This document shows, one piece after another, positions 16,840 to 26,101 of a stretch of DNA of 64,000 nucleotides; position 1 is the stretch's first letter, and each line of letters begins with the position of its first letter. Made by a program: the position numbers and the translations under genes. This DNA comes from an uncultured Granulosicoccaceae bacterium (GTDB lineage Bacteria; Pseudomonadota; Gammaproteobacteria; Granulosicoccales; Granulosicoccaceae): positions 1 to 64,000 of the forward strand of contig CALKXD010000098.1 in the NCBI GenBank assembly GCA_938003855.1, read 5' to 3'. The notes beneath the pieces were generated by a model. The model worked only from the letters and a program-made list of their open reading frames with translations. It had not been told where the DNA came from and searched no databases.

Positions 16840-17591
16840 TGCGCTCCTCCCAGGTAGGCTTCCTGAACTTTCGGATTACCTTTAATGTTGCCAGGCACGT
16901 CTTCGGCAATCACTCCACCCTGCGCCAGCACGCTGATGCGATCGGCCAGGCTGAACACAACGTGCATATCGTGCTCGATAATAACCATAGTGATTCCACG
17001 GGTGTCGCTGATATGACGAAGCACATCAATGGTGTTGTTGGTATCGGCGCGGCTCATCCCGGCGGTTGGCTCGTCGAGTAACAACAGCTTGGGGTCCTGC
17101 ACCAGGCCCATAGCCATCTCCAGTCGGCGCTTGTCACCGCGATACATCGACGCGGCGACCATATCGAGGCTTTCCTCGAGACCGATATCTTCAAGGACGT
17201 CGATGGCTTTCTGACGAATAATGCCTTCATCACGCAGCCGCCGCATGGGATTGAGTCGAAAAGCCCCGTCACGATGCGCCAGCGCCGGAATCATTACGTT
17301 CTCGAGGACGGTAAGATCGGTGAAAATCTCAGGGGTCTGAAAAACCCGGGAAACACCAGCCTGGTTGATCTCGTGCGGTTTGATACCGAGCAGACTCTGA
17401 CCATTGAAAGTTACGCTGCCGGAGTCAGGTGTCAGCCGCCCGACAAAGCAATTCAGCAGCGTAGATTTGCCGGCACCGTTCGGGCCGATGATCGCATGAA
17501 CACCGCCGTCCTCTACGCTCAGGTTGACGTCGTTAAGTGCTTGCAGGCCGCCAAATCTTTTGTTGACGCCCCGGACTTCGAGTATTTTCAT
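16836..17591 (-). CDS. livG: Branched-chain-amino-acid-type ABC transporter ATPase, LivG-like
   Basis: The 251-residue ATPase shows Walker A GPNGAGKST, Walker B LLLLDEPTAGM and the LivG-type C-terminal AYLGG. The signature region reads YRGDKRRLEMA where LSYGEQRR is usual, a mild departure seen in some members. The start is the ATG at 17591 because GGAGG lies about 6 nt upstream. Upstream in-frame codons would add 20 residues without family similarity. It follows livM by 10 nt and overlaps livF by 4 nt. Confidence 0.88.
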   Translation of the reverse strand: MKILEVRGVNKRFGGLQALNDVNLSVEDGGVHAIIGPNGAGKSTLLNCFVGRLTPDSGSVTFNGQSLLGIKPHEINQAGVSRVFQTPEIFTDLTVLENVMIPALAHRDGAFRLNPMRRLRDEGIIRQKAIDVLEDIGLEESLDMVAASMYRGDKRRLEMAMGLVQDPKLLLLDEPTAGMSRADTNNTIDVLRHISDTRGITMVIIEHDMHVVFSLADRISVLAQGGVIAEDVPGNIKGNPKVQEAYLGGAH

Positions 17592-17601
17592 AGTTGCCTC
17601 C

Positions 17602-18750
17602 TTACCGACGCCCTGCGGAATCACTTTGGCCTCTGCGGAACAGTCGACCAAGGCGAGTCAGTCCACCGATCAGACCACCCGGCAGGAAGATCACGATCAC
17701 CATGAACAGCAGCCCCAGAGTCAGGTGCCAGCCTTTTCCGACAAACGGATGAACGATAGCGACAATAAAATTATCCGCGCCCTCTGGCATGAAAGAAAAG
17801 ACACTGTGCAGTACCTGATCGTTGATTTTGGAGAAAATCGCTTCAAAGTATTTGATAAAACCAGCCCCGAGCACCGGCCCCAGCATCGTGCCCGCCCCGC
17901 CGAGAATCGTCATCAGGACCACCTCGCCTGAGGCTGTCCACTGCATGCGTTCAGCACCGGCTAACGGATCCATGCACGCCCACAGGCCACCGGCCAGGCC
18001 GGCATACATACCAGAGATGACAAACGCCGCCAGCGTGTACGGACGTGTCGATATGCCGGTGTAGTTAAGGCGATTCTGGTTGGTCTTAATGGCACGTAAC
18101 ATCATACCGAACGGTGAACGGTTGATGCGCAGCGCGACATAAAACGCAATGATCAGAAATATCGCACAGAAGTAGTACCCCACATTGAACTGAGCTTCGA
18201 AACCCAGATACTCCGGTCGCCAGAACACGTCATTCATTTTCAGGCCGAACAGGTTGGTGGTTAACGGGCTGTCGGCTCCCTGCAGCCATTGCGGATCGTC
18301 GTTATAAATCTGCAGGCCGGTCTCACCGTTGGTGATCGGCGTGGCAACCGAATAGGCAATGTTGAACATCATCTGGGCAAAGGCGAGTGTGAGAATTGAA
18401 AAATAGATCCCCGAACGGCGCAGTGATATGTAGCCGATCACGACGGAAAACAGCCCCGCCACCACCACTGACAGCACCAGCGCCGGCAGCACGTTGTAAC
18501 TCAGCAGCTTGAACATCCAGACGGCGGCATAAGAGCCCACCCCGAGAAACGCAGCGTGGCCGAATGACAGATAGCCCGTCAGTCCAAACAGAATATTAAA
18601 GCCAATGGCAAAAATACCGAAAATGGCAAACTTCTGTAGTAGATCGGGGTAGCTGGCACCAATCGGTGCGAGCAGTATCGGGCCTGCTATTACCATAAAA
18701 ATAAAGAACAGGAAAAGCGCGGTATCGTTTGTTTTACTTGCACTGGTCAT
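17602..18750 (-). CDS. livM: ABC transporter permease, LivM-like
   Basis: The 382-residue membrane protein has about ten hydrophobic segments. It includes the LivM landmarks [18 protein letters not shown] near residue 50 and the loop [15 protein letters not shown] near residue 290, which contacts the ATPases. It pairs with the LivH-like permease encoded 3 nt upstream to form the translocation pore. An internal loop around residues 120-160 ([12 protein letters not shown]) faces the periplasm. It is shared by the wider urea/amide/branched-chain group, so the substrate stays open. Confidence 0.87.
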   Translation of the reverse strand: MTSASKTNDTALFLFFIFMVIAGPILLAPIGASYPDLLQKFAIFGIFAIGFNILFGLTGYLSFGHAAFLGVGSYAAVWMFKLLSYNVLPALVLSVVVAGLFSVVIGYISLRRSGIYFSILTLAFAQMMFNIAYSVATPITNGETGLQIYNDDPQWLQGADSPLTTNLFGLKMNDVFWRPEYLGFEAQFNVGYYFCAIFLIIAFYVALRINRSPFGMMLRAIKTNQNRLNYTGISTRPYTLAAFVISGMYAGLAGGLWACMDPLAGAERMQWTASGEVVLMTILGGAGTMLGPVLGAGFIKYFEAIFSKINDQVLHSVFSFMPEGADNFIVAIVHPFVGKGWHLTLGLLFMVIVIFLPGGLIGGLTRLGRLFRRGQSDSAGRR

Positions 18751-18753
18751 GGC

Positions 18754-19797
18754 TTATTCCTCCATCACGCCTTTGCGCCCCATCAACCCGCGAGGTCGAA
18801 CGAGTAGCACAATGACGGCGACAAGATAAATGATCACCTGGTCGATGGACGGCAGATAGATTGATTCAAAAAACTGTTTTACTTCATTCATTGAGGCAAA
18901 ACTCTCTAGTATTCCGAGTAGGAAGCCGGCCAGCACTGCCCCCGGCAGAGAGCCCATACCGCCCACCACCACAACAACAAATGACAGCACCAGAAAGTCC
19001 ATGCCCATGTGGTAGTTTGGAGAGTTGATCGGGGTGTACATCACACCAGCCATACCAGCCACACAAGCCGCCAGCCCGAACATGATGGTGAATTTTTTAT
19101 TGATATTGATGCCCAGCAAGCCGACTGTTTCGCGATCCGCCATGCCGGCGCGAACGACCATACCGAAGGTGGTGAACTGCAAAAATGCAAACACGCAGAA
19201 AATAACCAGGCAGGCAAAGCAGAAATACACCAGTCGCCAGTACGGATAAGAGATCGCGTTCTGGGCAAAACCCAACATGACGCCTATATCCAGCGTGCCG
19301 ACAAACGCCGCAGGTGCCGGAGTCTGGATCGGGTTTGCGCCATAAAACGCTTTGACGATTTCCTGTAGGACAATGGCGAGGCCGAATGTCACTAGAATCT
19401 GATCGGCGTGCGGGCGCTTATAGAAGTGCCTGATCAAACCACGCTCCATCACAAAGCCAATCAGCAGCATGACCGGAATTGACACCAGTATCGCCAGCGG
19501 CACGGACCAGTCCATCAGCAGGCTGCCAAAGTCACCGAACCATTTTTCCAGGTAAGGGGTTTTGACTTTCAGCGGATTACCGAGAAAGTCAGTTTTAACA
19601 GGATCGATAGCGACCGACGACAAGGCGAAGACCTTGTTCAGTGTCACCGCGCAAAAAGCGCCAATCATAAAGAGCGCACCGTGCGCGAAATTTACGACGC
19701 CCAGCGTCCCGAAAATCAGTGTCAGCCCGAGTGCGATAAGAGCGTAAGCGCTGCCCTTGTCGAGCCCGTTCAGTATTTGCAGTAGAACGGCGTCCAT
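18754..19797 (-). CDS. livH: ABC transporter permease, LivH-like
   Basis: The 347-residue permease begins with the LivH motif ILNGLDKGSAYALIALGLTLIFG and contains GGMGSLPGAVLAGFLLG, the coupling loop to the ATPases. A periplasmic insertion at about residues 55-90 is rich in charged and aromatic residues. The ATG at 19797 lies only 78 nt downstream of the binding-protein stop, and a strong intrinsic terminator occupies that gap, so expression is expected to be lower than for the binding protein. Confidence 0.87.
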   Translation of the reverse strand: MDAVLLQILNGLDKGSAYALIALGLTLIFGTLGVVNFAHGALFMIGAFCAVTLNKVFALSSVAIDPVKTDFLGNPLKVKTPYLEKWFGDFGSLLMDWSVPLAILVSIPVMLLIGFVMERGLIRHFYKRPHADQILVTFGLAIVLQEIVKAFYGANPIQTPAPAAFVGTLDIGVMLGFAQNAISYPYWRLVYFCFACLVIFCVFAFLQFTTFGMVVRAGMADRETVGLLGININKKFTIMFGLAACVAGMAGVMYTPINSPNYHMGMDFLVLSFVVVVVGGMGSLPGAVLAGFLLGILESFASMNEVKQFFESIYLPSIDQVIIYLVAVIVLLVRPRGLMGRKGVMEE

Positions 19798-19822
19798 CGA
19801 CCCCTATCCAGAGTTAGGTGTT

Positions 19823-19857
19823 AAAAAAGAAAAAGGCTAGCCCGAAGCGGGCTAGCC
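19823..19857 (-). terminator. Intrinsic terminator between binding-protein and permease genes
   Basis: GGCTAGCCCG (19835-19844) and CGGGCTAGCC (19848-19857) form a perfect 10-bp stem with a 3-nt loop. On the minus strand it is followed by a T-rich run (complement of 19823-19834). It lies inside the liv operon, 18 nt after the binding-protein stop, and should act as a partial terminator that gives excess binding protein over permease. Confidence 0.85.
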
Positions 19858-19875
19858 AGCAGACAGCACCAGCGA

Positions 19876-21231
19876 CTATGCGCCGTTGTTGCAGCTACCC
19901 AGATCACCGCCAGCGAACATCGGATGATCAGCAGGGTACTCAACTTGCTCACGTGGAGTAACTTCCACAACTTCGAGTAGGTCGAAGTCGGTAGTCGGGT
20001 TGTCTTTACCCTTTACTACCAGCACGTCTTTAAAGCACTGGTGATCGTCGGCACGGTAATGCGTCGGACCGTTTCCGAGGCCGTCGAAATCGAAGCCTTC
20101 CAGCGCTGCAGCTACCATACAAGGCTCAAATGTGCCCGCACGCTCACAGGCATCTGCATAAAGCAGAGTCTGTACGTATGTTGTATGTGCCGCCTGACTT
20201 GGTGGGAAACCATACTTGGTACCGAAGGATTTAACGAAAGCTTTAGAGCCTTCATCCTGCAGAGACCAATGCCAGTTAGTTGAACCAAAGATACCCTTTA
20301 CGTTGGTGCCCGCACCTTGAGCCATCAAACGTGAGTAAAGAGGTACAACGATCTCGAAGTTCTTACCGTTAACGACTTTGTCGCGCAGGCCGAACTCAAC
20401 AGCGTTGGTCAGTGAGTTAACCATGTTGCCGCCGTAGTGATTCAGAACCAGTACGTCAGCACCGGAATTCAGTACCGGAGCAATGTAGGACGAGAAGTCA
20501 GTTGAGGCAAGCGGTGTACGCACTTTCTCGACTGTTTTCCAGCCTTTGGCTTCAGTCGCTGCTGCGATAGATTCTTCCTGTGTCCAGCCCCAGGTGTAAT
20601 CAGCAGTCAGGTGGTAAGCGACGCGGTCGCCACCGTACATCTTCTCGAGTACCGGAGCGAGTGCTGCACCGGACATGTAACCATTGAAGAAGTGACGGAA
20701 ACCATTGGCTTTCTTATCTTTACCGGTGGTGTCGTTTGAGTGAGTCAGACCAGCCATGAAGATAACACCGGCTTCCTGACACAGACCCTGTACGGCAATC
20801 GCCACACCGGAGGAAGACCCCCCTGTGATCATAACCGCACCGTCTTTCTCGATCATCGACTTGGCTGATGCACGGGCGGCATCGGACTTAGTCTGAGTGT
20901 CACCAGTGACATACTCAACCTTCTTGCCGAGGATACCGTTGCCTTTCAGCGCTTTAGATGAAAAGGTATTCAGTAAGCCGCCGTCACCACCACCGTTGAG
21001 GTGCTCAACAGCCAACTCGTAGGCTCGCAGTTCGTCAGCACCCTCATTCGCATAAGGACCAGTTTGAGGAACGTTGAAACCGAGAGTAACGCTGCCGCCT
21101 TTAGGCGCGTTGGTGTAAGCGTGTGCGTTGCGGTGAAAAAACATTGGCGCGACACCGAAAGCGGTGCCGGCGGCACTTGCTTTCAGCACCTTACGCCGTG
21201 ATACCTGATTGTCTTTAATTTTCTCTGTCAT
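19876..21231 (-). CDS. Periplasmic substrate-binding protein of Liv-type ABC importer, Tat-exported
   Basis: The 451-residue protein is a type I periplasmic binding protein of the LivJ/AmiC/UrtA group (motifs VTLGFNVPQTGPYANEGADE and MITGGSSSGVAIAVQGL). The N-terminus carries a twin-arginine signal (S-R-R-K-V-L-K at 11-17, then a hydrophobic stretch and AHA), so it is exported folded, unlike the usual Sec-exported LivJ. It is the first gene of the operon, with AGGAGG 9 nt before the ATG. The ligand could be a branched-chain amino acid, amide or urea. No urease or amidase gene is nearby to decide. Confidence 0.85.
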   Translation of the reverse strand: MTEKIKDNQVSRRKVLKASAAGTAFGVAPMFFHRNAHAYTNAPKGGSVTLGFNVPQTGPYANEGADELRAYELAVEHLNGGGDGGLLNTFSSKALKGNGILGKKVEYVTGDTQTKSDAARASAKSMIEKDGAVMITGGSSSGVAIAVQGLCQEAGVIFMAGLTHSNDTTGKDKKANGFRHFFNGYMSGAALAPVLEKMYGGDRVAYHLTADYTWGWTQEESIAAATEAKGWKTVEKVRTPLASTDFSSYIAPVLNSGADVLVLNHYGGNMVNSLTNAVEFGLRDKVVNGKNFEIVVPLYSRLMAQGAGTNVKGIFGSTNWHWSLQDEGSKAFVKSFGTKYGFPPSQAAHTTYVQTLLYADACERAGTFEPCMVAAALEGFDFDGLGNGPTHYRADDHQCFKDVLVVKGKDNPTTDFDLLEVVEVTPREQVEYPADHPMFAGGDLGSCNNGA

Positions 21232-21685
21232 AAATCGTGACCTCCTGCGGGTGCGTGAGCCCCTTTAGTAGATAAGCACAGGCTCAATGCCTGTGGGTTG
21301 TCTTTGGTCGGTAGACTGCCCGACAAAACGACCCGCCTATCTTAGTGAGTCGTTCGCTTGCCGTCCAAATCTGTTTTTTTGTTTATTTTCAGATAGTTAA
21401 AAATATTGCCCGTTTTACAATGGCAGGTTTTGAGGCCTGAAACCCATTTTGTTACGAAAGGTAACAGGAATATTATTCACAATTGCCTATCTTTAGTTAA
21501 CACAGGGGTATCAGCCCAGCTGTTTATCTGTGTCGGTACAACGCCCGACACCCGGCCGACGGCAACAGGCGGCGCAGAGGGTCTTTGTCTGCCGCGCGAG
21601 TTGTATAGATTTTGATACTGCCTGCCGCCCTTTACTGTTGCGAATCTAAAACACCCGCGATAACCGGACTGCCCTCGGATGCTTG
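21232..21685. promoter_or_regulatory. Upstream region of liv operon
   Basis: This 454-bp gap must hold the operon promoter on the minus strand. It contains a leader hairpin (CACAGGC 21277-21283 with GCCTGTG 21289-21295) and an inverted repeat TGTTAC-GAAAG-GTAACA at 21450-21466, a good operator candidate. The remainder towards the response-regulator stop shows nothing I can name. Confidence 0.5.
21450..21466. promoter_or_regulatory. Inverted repeat, candidate operator
   Basis: TGTTAC and GTAACA are separated by 5 nt, about 220 nt upstream of the binding-protein ATG. The same half-sites occur with a 4-nt spacer beyond the 3' end of the operon (16063-16078). No regulator can be assigned. Confidence 0.4.
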
Positions 21686-22981
21686 CTAGGCGCGCGGCAG
21701 ATCCATCTTCTGGCGACGCTCCCACAACGCTTTGCGACTGATGCCGAGCTTGCCGGCGAGTTCAGTCTCTGACAGTTGACCTTGGAAATTTAGCACAAAA
21801 TAGCGAAAGTAGGCGTCGAGGCTGAGATCGAGCGGGAGCGGCCGGCTGCTGCCATCGACAACACCAATGCCGAGGTGAAGCGGTTTGATTTCGTCGGTTT
21901 CAATCAGCAGTACAGCACGTTTCACGACACTTTTAAGCTCCGTGACGTTACCTGGCCACGGGTAGGCCTGCAGCGCATAGCGCGCTTCGCGGGAGAAGCT
22001 GATTTTTCGTTTCCGGTATCGCTTAACGAACTGCGCCAGGTAGGTTTCGGCCAGTGGCAGTAAATCTTCACGCCGTTCACGCAACGGGACCACCGCATAG
22101 GCGTTCCGGCTGAACAACGCGGCAAAATTCTCGTCAATCAACCCGTCGGCAACCCGTGACTCTAGTTGTTCGGTGCCAAGCGCTATAAACCGAACATTTA
22201 ACGGCTTGCTGTGATTGACGTTGCTGTCGGTGAGTTGCAGCAGCTTGTACTGCGTCTGCAGTGGCAGCGTTGCAATGCTGCGCAATACCAGGGTACCGCC
22301 GTGCGCCGCCTGCACCAGCCCGAGCCGTCGATGAGTGTGTTCATCAACTTTTTGCGTACCGAACAATACGGCGTCTATCTGGTCGGCGCTATACAGCGGC
22401 AAATCGGCAAACACCAGCGGACCTCGCAGACGCTCACCGGTTTCGTGGCAGAGCCTCGCCAGCAACTCTTTGCCGGTGCCGCGCTCACCGTGAAGGTAGA
22501 CAAACAGATCACGCTCTGTGAGGTTTTCCAGCGCATCAATGGTCTGCCCGAGCAAGCCGTTGTCGGTTGAGATTTCGTGGTGTGGAAATATCCGTTCCAG
22601 GTCACGCCGCATCGCTGAATTCTGCGAGGCGAGCCGGTTCTCACGCAGCGACCGGTTGATCACAAACAGCAGCTCTTCGTGATCAAATGGTTTGCTGATG
22701 TAATCGACAGCCCCGAGCTTCATGGATTCAACGGCCGAGCGCACACTGGCGTAGCTTGTCATCACCACCACCGGCACTTGCTCGCTGCGCTGGATGATGT
22801 CAGTGCCAGCAGCACCGGGAAGCTTTATGTCGGCAAGGATCACGTCAAAGGATTCAGGGTGGGCGTTGATCGCTTGTTCTATAGTTGCGGCACCGGTCAC
22901 TTCGTAGCTGTTGCGCTCCAGTAGCAACGTGATCTGCTTACGGATGATTTCTTCATCTTCTATAACAAGGATTCGATTCAC
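21686..22981 (-). CDS. NtrC-shaped response regulator lacking sigma54-activation motifs
   Basis: The product has a receiver domain (acidic pocket E8/D9, phospho-acceptor D51, T75, K97), an AAA+-derived centre and a Fis-type helix-turn-helix at the end (LSETELAGKLGISRKALWERRQ). Walker A survives (GERGTGKE, 165-172). The GAFTGA loop expected after LFG (206-208) is missing, and GGTLFLDEI has become GGTLVLRSI (228-236), losing the Walker B acids. It is therefore unlikely to remodel sigma54 polymerase. The start is a GTG at 22981 overlapping the kinase stop (GTGA), giving MNRILVIEDEE. The ATG at 23032 would add a non-conserved tail. It is coupled to, and surely partnered with, the upstream sensor. 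Confidence 0.8.
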   Translation of the reverse strand: MNRILVIEDEEIIRKQITLLLERNSYEVTGAATIEQAINAHPESFDVILADIKLPGAAGTDIIQRSEQVPVVVMTSYASVRSAVESMKLGAVDYISKPFDHEELLFVINRSLRENRLASQNSAMRRDLERIFPHHEISTDNGLLGQTIDALENLTERDLFVYLHGERGTGKELLARLCHETGERLRGPLVFADLPLYSADQIDAVLFGTQKVDEHTHRRLGLVQAAHGGTLVLRSIATLPLQTQYKLLQLTDSNVNHSKPLNVRFIALGTEQLESRVADGLIDENFAALFSRNAYAVVPLRERREDLLPLAETYLAQFVKRYRKRKISFSREARYALQAYPWPGNVTELKSVVKRAVLLIETDEIKPLHLGIGVVDGSSRPLPLDLSLDAYFRYFVLNFQGQLSETELAGKLGISRKALWERRQKMDLPRA

Positions 22982-25926
22982 GATTGAAACATCTGTGCTT
23001 GCGCTATGGGCAGGGAGAGCTCGAAACGGCACCCGTCAGTAACCGAGGGATCGATTCGAATAATACCGGCGTGGTCTTTGAGCAGACTATAGACCAGTGA
23101 CAGCCCCAGGCCGGTCCCCTGGCCGACAGACTTCGTTGTATAGAATGGTTCAAACACACGCTTCTGATGGTCTATCGGTATGCCCGGGCCGTAGTCCCGG
23201 ATAGACAGTACTGCACGGTTGTCGACAGCGTCACCGGAAATCACGATGCGATCACTCGAGGTAGAAACATCTGAGGCATTACTTAACAAATTGACAAACA
23301 CCTGAACCATTTGGCGCGCATTGGCATGAACATGCAGCGGTGAACCAAACCGGACGATAAAATTTAAATTCTTGGCCTGCTCAGCCAGGCTGACTAACTG
23401 AATGGCCTGCTCGACGCAGTCGGCCAGATCTATGACCTCACGATCATCGCCCACCGACGGTTCGTTGCGCGCGAATGTTAGCAGAGATTTTACAATGGCA
23501 TTGATTCGATCCACCTGCGCCAGAATGTCGCTGGAGTTTTCACTGGCTGTCACTTGCTCGCCGTTGTACTCCAGGTTCTGCGCAATACTCGCTATACCGG
23601 TCAACGGGTTGCCTATTTCGTGGGCGACACCTGCGGCCAGCCGACCGATCGACGCCAGACGTTCGCTGTGGGCCAGCTCTGACTCCAGTAGCTCAACATT
23701 GGTTCTGTCTTCCACCAGAATCACCTGGCCGGCAGATGAACCACTGCTGCCGGCCGGTGTCGGCACCGATGCCTTGTGAAAATTAAACGTCTTACTACCG
23801 CCGTCGACGCTGGTGTGCAGTTTGAACTGATGGCGTTGTGAGGATCGCGAGAATTCTTCCAGCAATTGATTCCAGGGGTCGGGTAACTCCCGTAGTTTGC
23901 CGTGCCGGGCAACCGAATCACCAATGCCCGAGATGGTCTGCATGGCCTGATTCCAGATCAGCACTTCGCCGTTCGGCCCCACTGAGCAGACACCCAGTGG
24001 CAGCTGATGAAGCACACCGCGCAGATACAGGCGCAGATCATCAAGCTCTTTGGTCATACCCCGCATTTGCAGGCGCGAAGTCTCGAGGCGGGTTTCCATC
24101 GCCCGCAGGCTTTCGGTAAGCGCCAGATCAGCCGGTTGAGTCAGCTGTAAGTTGCCGCGCAATGTCAGCCGCGCCACCGTCGGGCCCAGCAGGCCGGACA
24201 GGTTGCGCTCGAGCCGCTCGTGCAACAGGCGTAACTCGGCAGCATTGCCCTGTGAGTCAGTCATGTTTAACTCGTACAGTGCGCGCTGCACTTCTTTTTC
24301 GGCGGCTTCCCTGCCGAGCAACTGACCCAGCTGCTTAGAGTACTCTGCCGGTGAGCGGGCGTTTACCAGGCCCGATAATGGACGCAGTGCATCTGAAACA
24401 CAGGCCTGCGCGGCTTCCTGTTCTTCTGCCGTCGGTTCAGTTAACAGTGACACCAGTGTGTAAAGAAAACAGTTTACCGTCAGTGAGCAGAAAGTCGCGA
24501 TACTCCAGACATCGATGCCGGTAAACCCGAGACTGCTGGTGAGCTTCTCGACGCTGCTGATCGATGCGGTATCGATCAACAGAGGGCTCACCAGTAAGAC
24601 AAACCAGACAGCCGCACCACCGAGTAAACCGGTCAGAAACCCGGCCTGAGTAGCGCGCGACCAGAACAACAAACCGATCACACCCGGCAGCAATTGAATG
24701 GCGGCAACAAAAGAGATCAGCCCAAGGCTTGCCAATCCTTCATTGAGCTCGATCACCAGATAAAATCCGTAGCCCGCAGCAATAATAGCGGCGATGATAA
24801 TTCGCTTGCTCCACAGCAGACGCCGGTACAAATTGGTATCCGGGTTATTGGTCGCGATACTGACCGGCAGCAACAACTGGTTGAGACACATATAAGACAA
24901 CGCCAGCGTGGTAACTATCATCATGGCGCTGGCGGCGGATAATCCACCGATATAGATCAACAATGCCAGCCAGTGGTTTTCAAGCACCATCGCCACGCCA
25001 AGCACATAGAAATCTGCTGACGTCTCCAGCGACAGCTGCTTGCCAGCCCACAAGATCGGGAAGATCGGCAGATTGAGCAGCAACAAGTACAGCGGAAACA
25101 GCCAGTAGGCGGTGTTCAACGAAGAGGGTTTCTGGTTTTCGACAAACGTCATGTGGTATTGCCGTGGTAACAGAAACGCCGCCCCGAAAGCCAACAGCAG
25201 CAAGGTACTCCACAGCGACGTGCTGGCTGGTTCGTAGAGCGCGGTGAGTTCTTGCGGGTTGCTGTCAATCCACGATTGCAATCCATTAAAACCGCCAAAC
25301 ACCTGAGTCACGGCAAATAACCCGGCGGTCAGCAGGGCCACCAGCTTCACCGCAGACTCAAACGCAATTGCCACCACCAGCCCAGAGTGTTTTTCGCGCG
25401 GTGTTAAATGGCGCGCACCGAACAACACGGCGAAAACCACGATAATCAGGCAGAACGCCAGCGCCAGCAGATTCGGTGCTGTCTCATTGGCAAGCACTTG
25501 CATGGATCGGGTCACGGCATGAATCTGCAGTGAAATATAGGGCAGAATACCGATCAGCATAAACACGGTGACGACAAAGCCGGTGGCTCTGCCGCCATAG
25601 CGAAATGCCAAAAGGTCAGCCACCGAAGAGAGCTGATACTCCCGACACAATCGCAGTATTGGTTTTAACAGATACGGCCCCAGCAAAAACGCGGCAGTCA
25701 GACCGAGGTAGATTGTCAGGAACGCCAGACCACTGCTGTTGGCCAATCCAACACTGCCGTAGAAGGTCCAGGACGTCGCGTACACACCCAGTGACAAGGC
25801 ATAGACCACCGGGTGCTCAACAAGTCCGGCTGGCAGCAGATCGTTATCTGCACAATAGGCGATCAGGAACAGCAGGCCCAGATAGACCAGCGCCACCAGA
25901 AACAACACCCACGATTCAATCTCCAT
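22978..25926 (-). CDS. Sodium/solute-symporter histidine kinase, CbrA-like
   Basis: The 982-residue protein begins with a sodium:solute symporter domain of about twelve membrane segments (residues 1-480, for example YATSWTFYGSVGL and the loop LSSVADLLAFRYG). An amphipathic/coiled linker and a PAS domain (about 640-730) follow. The HisKA box carries the phospho-accepting His769 (AHEIGNPLTG), and a HATPase domain ends with GQGTGLGLSLVYSL. This is the layout of CbrA and CrbS, which sense or transport carbon and nitrogen sources such as histidine or acetate. It sits between a CbrX-like small protein and a response regulator, overlapping both, so all three should be one transcript. Confidence 0.88.
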   Translation of the reverse strand: MEIESWVLFLVALVYLGLLFLIAYCADNDLLPAGLVEHPVVYALSLGVYATSWTFYGSVGLANSSGLAFLTIYLGLTAAFLLGPYLLKPILRLCREYQLSSVADLLAFRYGGRATGFVVTVFMLIGILPYISLQIHAVTRSMQVLANETAPNLLALAFCLIIVVFAVLFGARHLTPREKHSGLVVAIAFESAVKLVALLTAGLFAVTQVFGGFNGLQSWIDSNPQELTALYEPASTSLWSTLLLLAFGAAFLLPRQYHMTFVENQKPSSLNTAYWLFPLYLLLLNLPIFPILWAGKQLSLETSADFYVLGVAMVLENHWLALLIYIGGLSAASAMMIVTTLALSYMCLNQLLLPVSIATNNPDTNLYRRLLWSKRIIIAAIIAAGYGFYLVIELNEGLASLGLISFVAAIQLLPGVIGLLFWSRATQAGFLTGLLGGAAVWFVLLVSPLLIDTASISSVEKLTSSLGFTGIDVWSIATFCSLTVNCFLYTLVSLLTEPTAEEQEAAQACVSDALRPLSGLVNARSPAEYSKQLGQLLGREAAEKEVQRALYELNMTDSQGNAAELRLLHERLERNLSGLLGPTVARLTLRGNLQLTQPADLALTESLRAMETRLETSRLQMRGMTKELDDLRLYLRGVLHQLPLGVCSVGPNGEVLIWNQAMQTISGIGDSVARHGKLRELPDPWNQLLEEFSRSSQRHQFKLHTSVDGGSKTFNFHKASVPTPAGSSGSSAGQVILVEDRTNVELLESELAHSERLASIGRLAAGVAHEIGNPLTGIASIAQNLEYNGEQVTASENSSDILAQVDRINAIVKSLLTFARNEPSVGDDREVIDLADCVEQAIQLVSLAEQAKNLNFIVRFGSPLHVHANARQMVQVFVNLLSNASDVSTSSDRIVISGDAVDNRAVLSIRDYGPGIPIDHQKRVFEPFYTTKSVGQGTGLGLSLVYSLLKDHAGIIRIDPSVTDGCRFELSLPIAQAQMFQS

Positions 25927-26101
25927 CGTGCTTGCCGCGAGCCATGGTATTAAACGCGATCAAACCAATAAGCCCGAGCCACAGCAGAAAAACGGTGTAC
26001 CAGGGCAAGCCAAGACTGGTCCACCAGCGCGTAAATGGTGAATGAAAAACAAACAGTGCCAGCAACACCAGCAGCAACGAAAAATCAGTTTGAGGGAACA
26101 T
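25916..26101 (-). CDS. Small two-span membrane protein upstream of the sensor kinase (CbrX-like)
   Basis: The 61-residue product starts at the ATG at 26101. It has two hydrophobic segments (DFSLLLVLLALFVFHSP and LPWYTVFLLWLGLIGLIAF) and a charged tail (ARGKHDGD). It overlaps the kinase start by 11 nt. The position, size and overlap match CbrX, the small protein coupled to cbrA in pseudomonads. Similar small membrane proteins precede many solute:sodium symporters and may assist their assembly. An upstream extension is open but has no membrane-protein character. The ribosome site is poor. Confidence 0.7.
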   Translation of the reverse strand: MFPQTDFSLLLVLLALFVFHSPFTRWWTSLGLPWYTVFLLWLGLIGLIAFNTMARGKHDGD

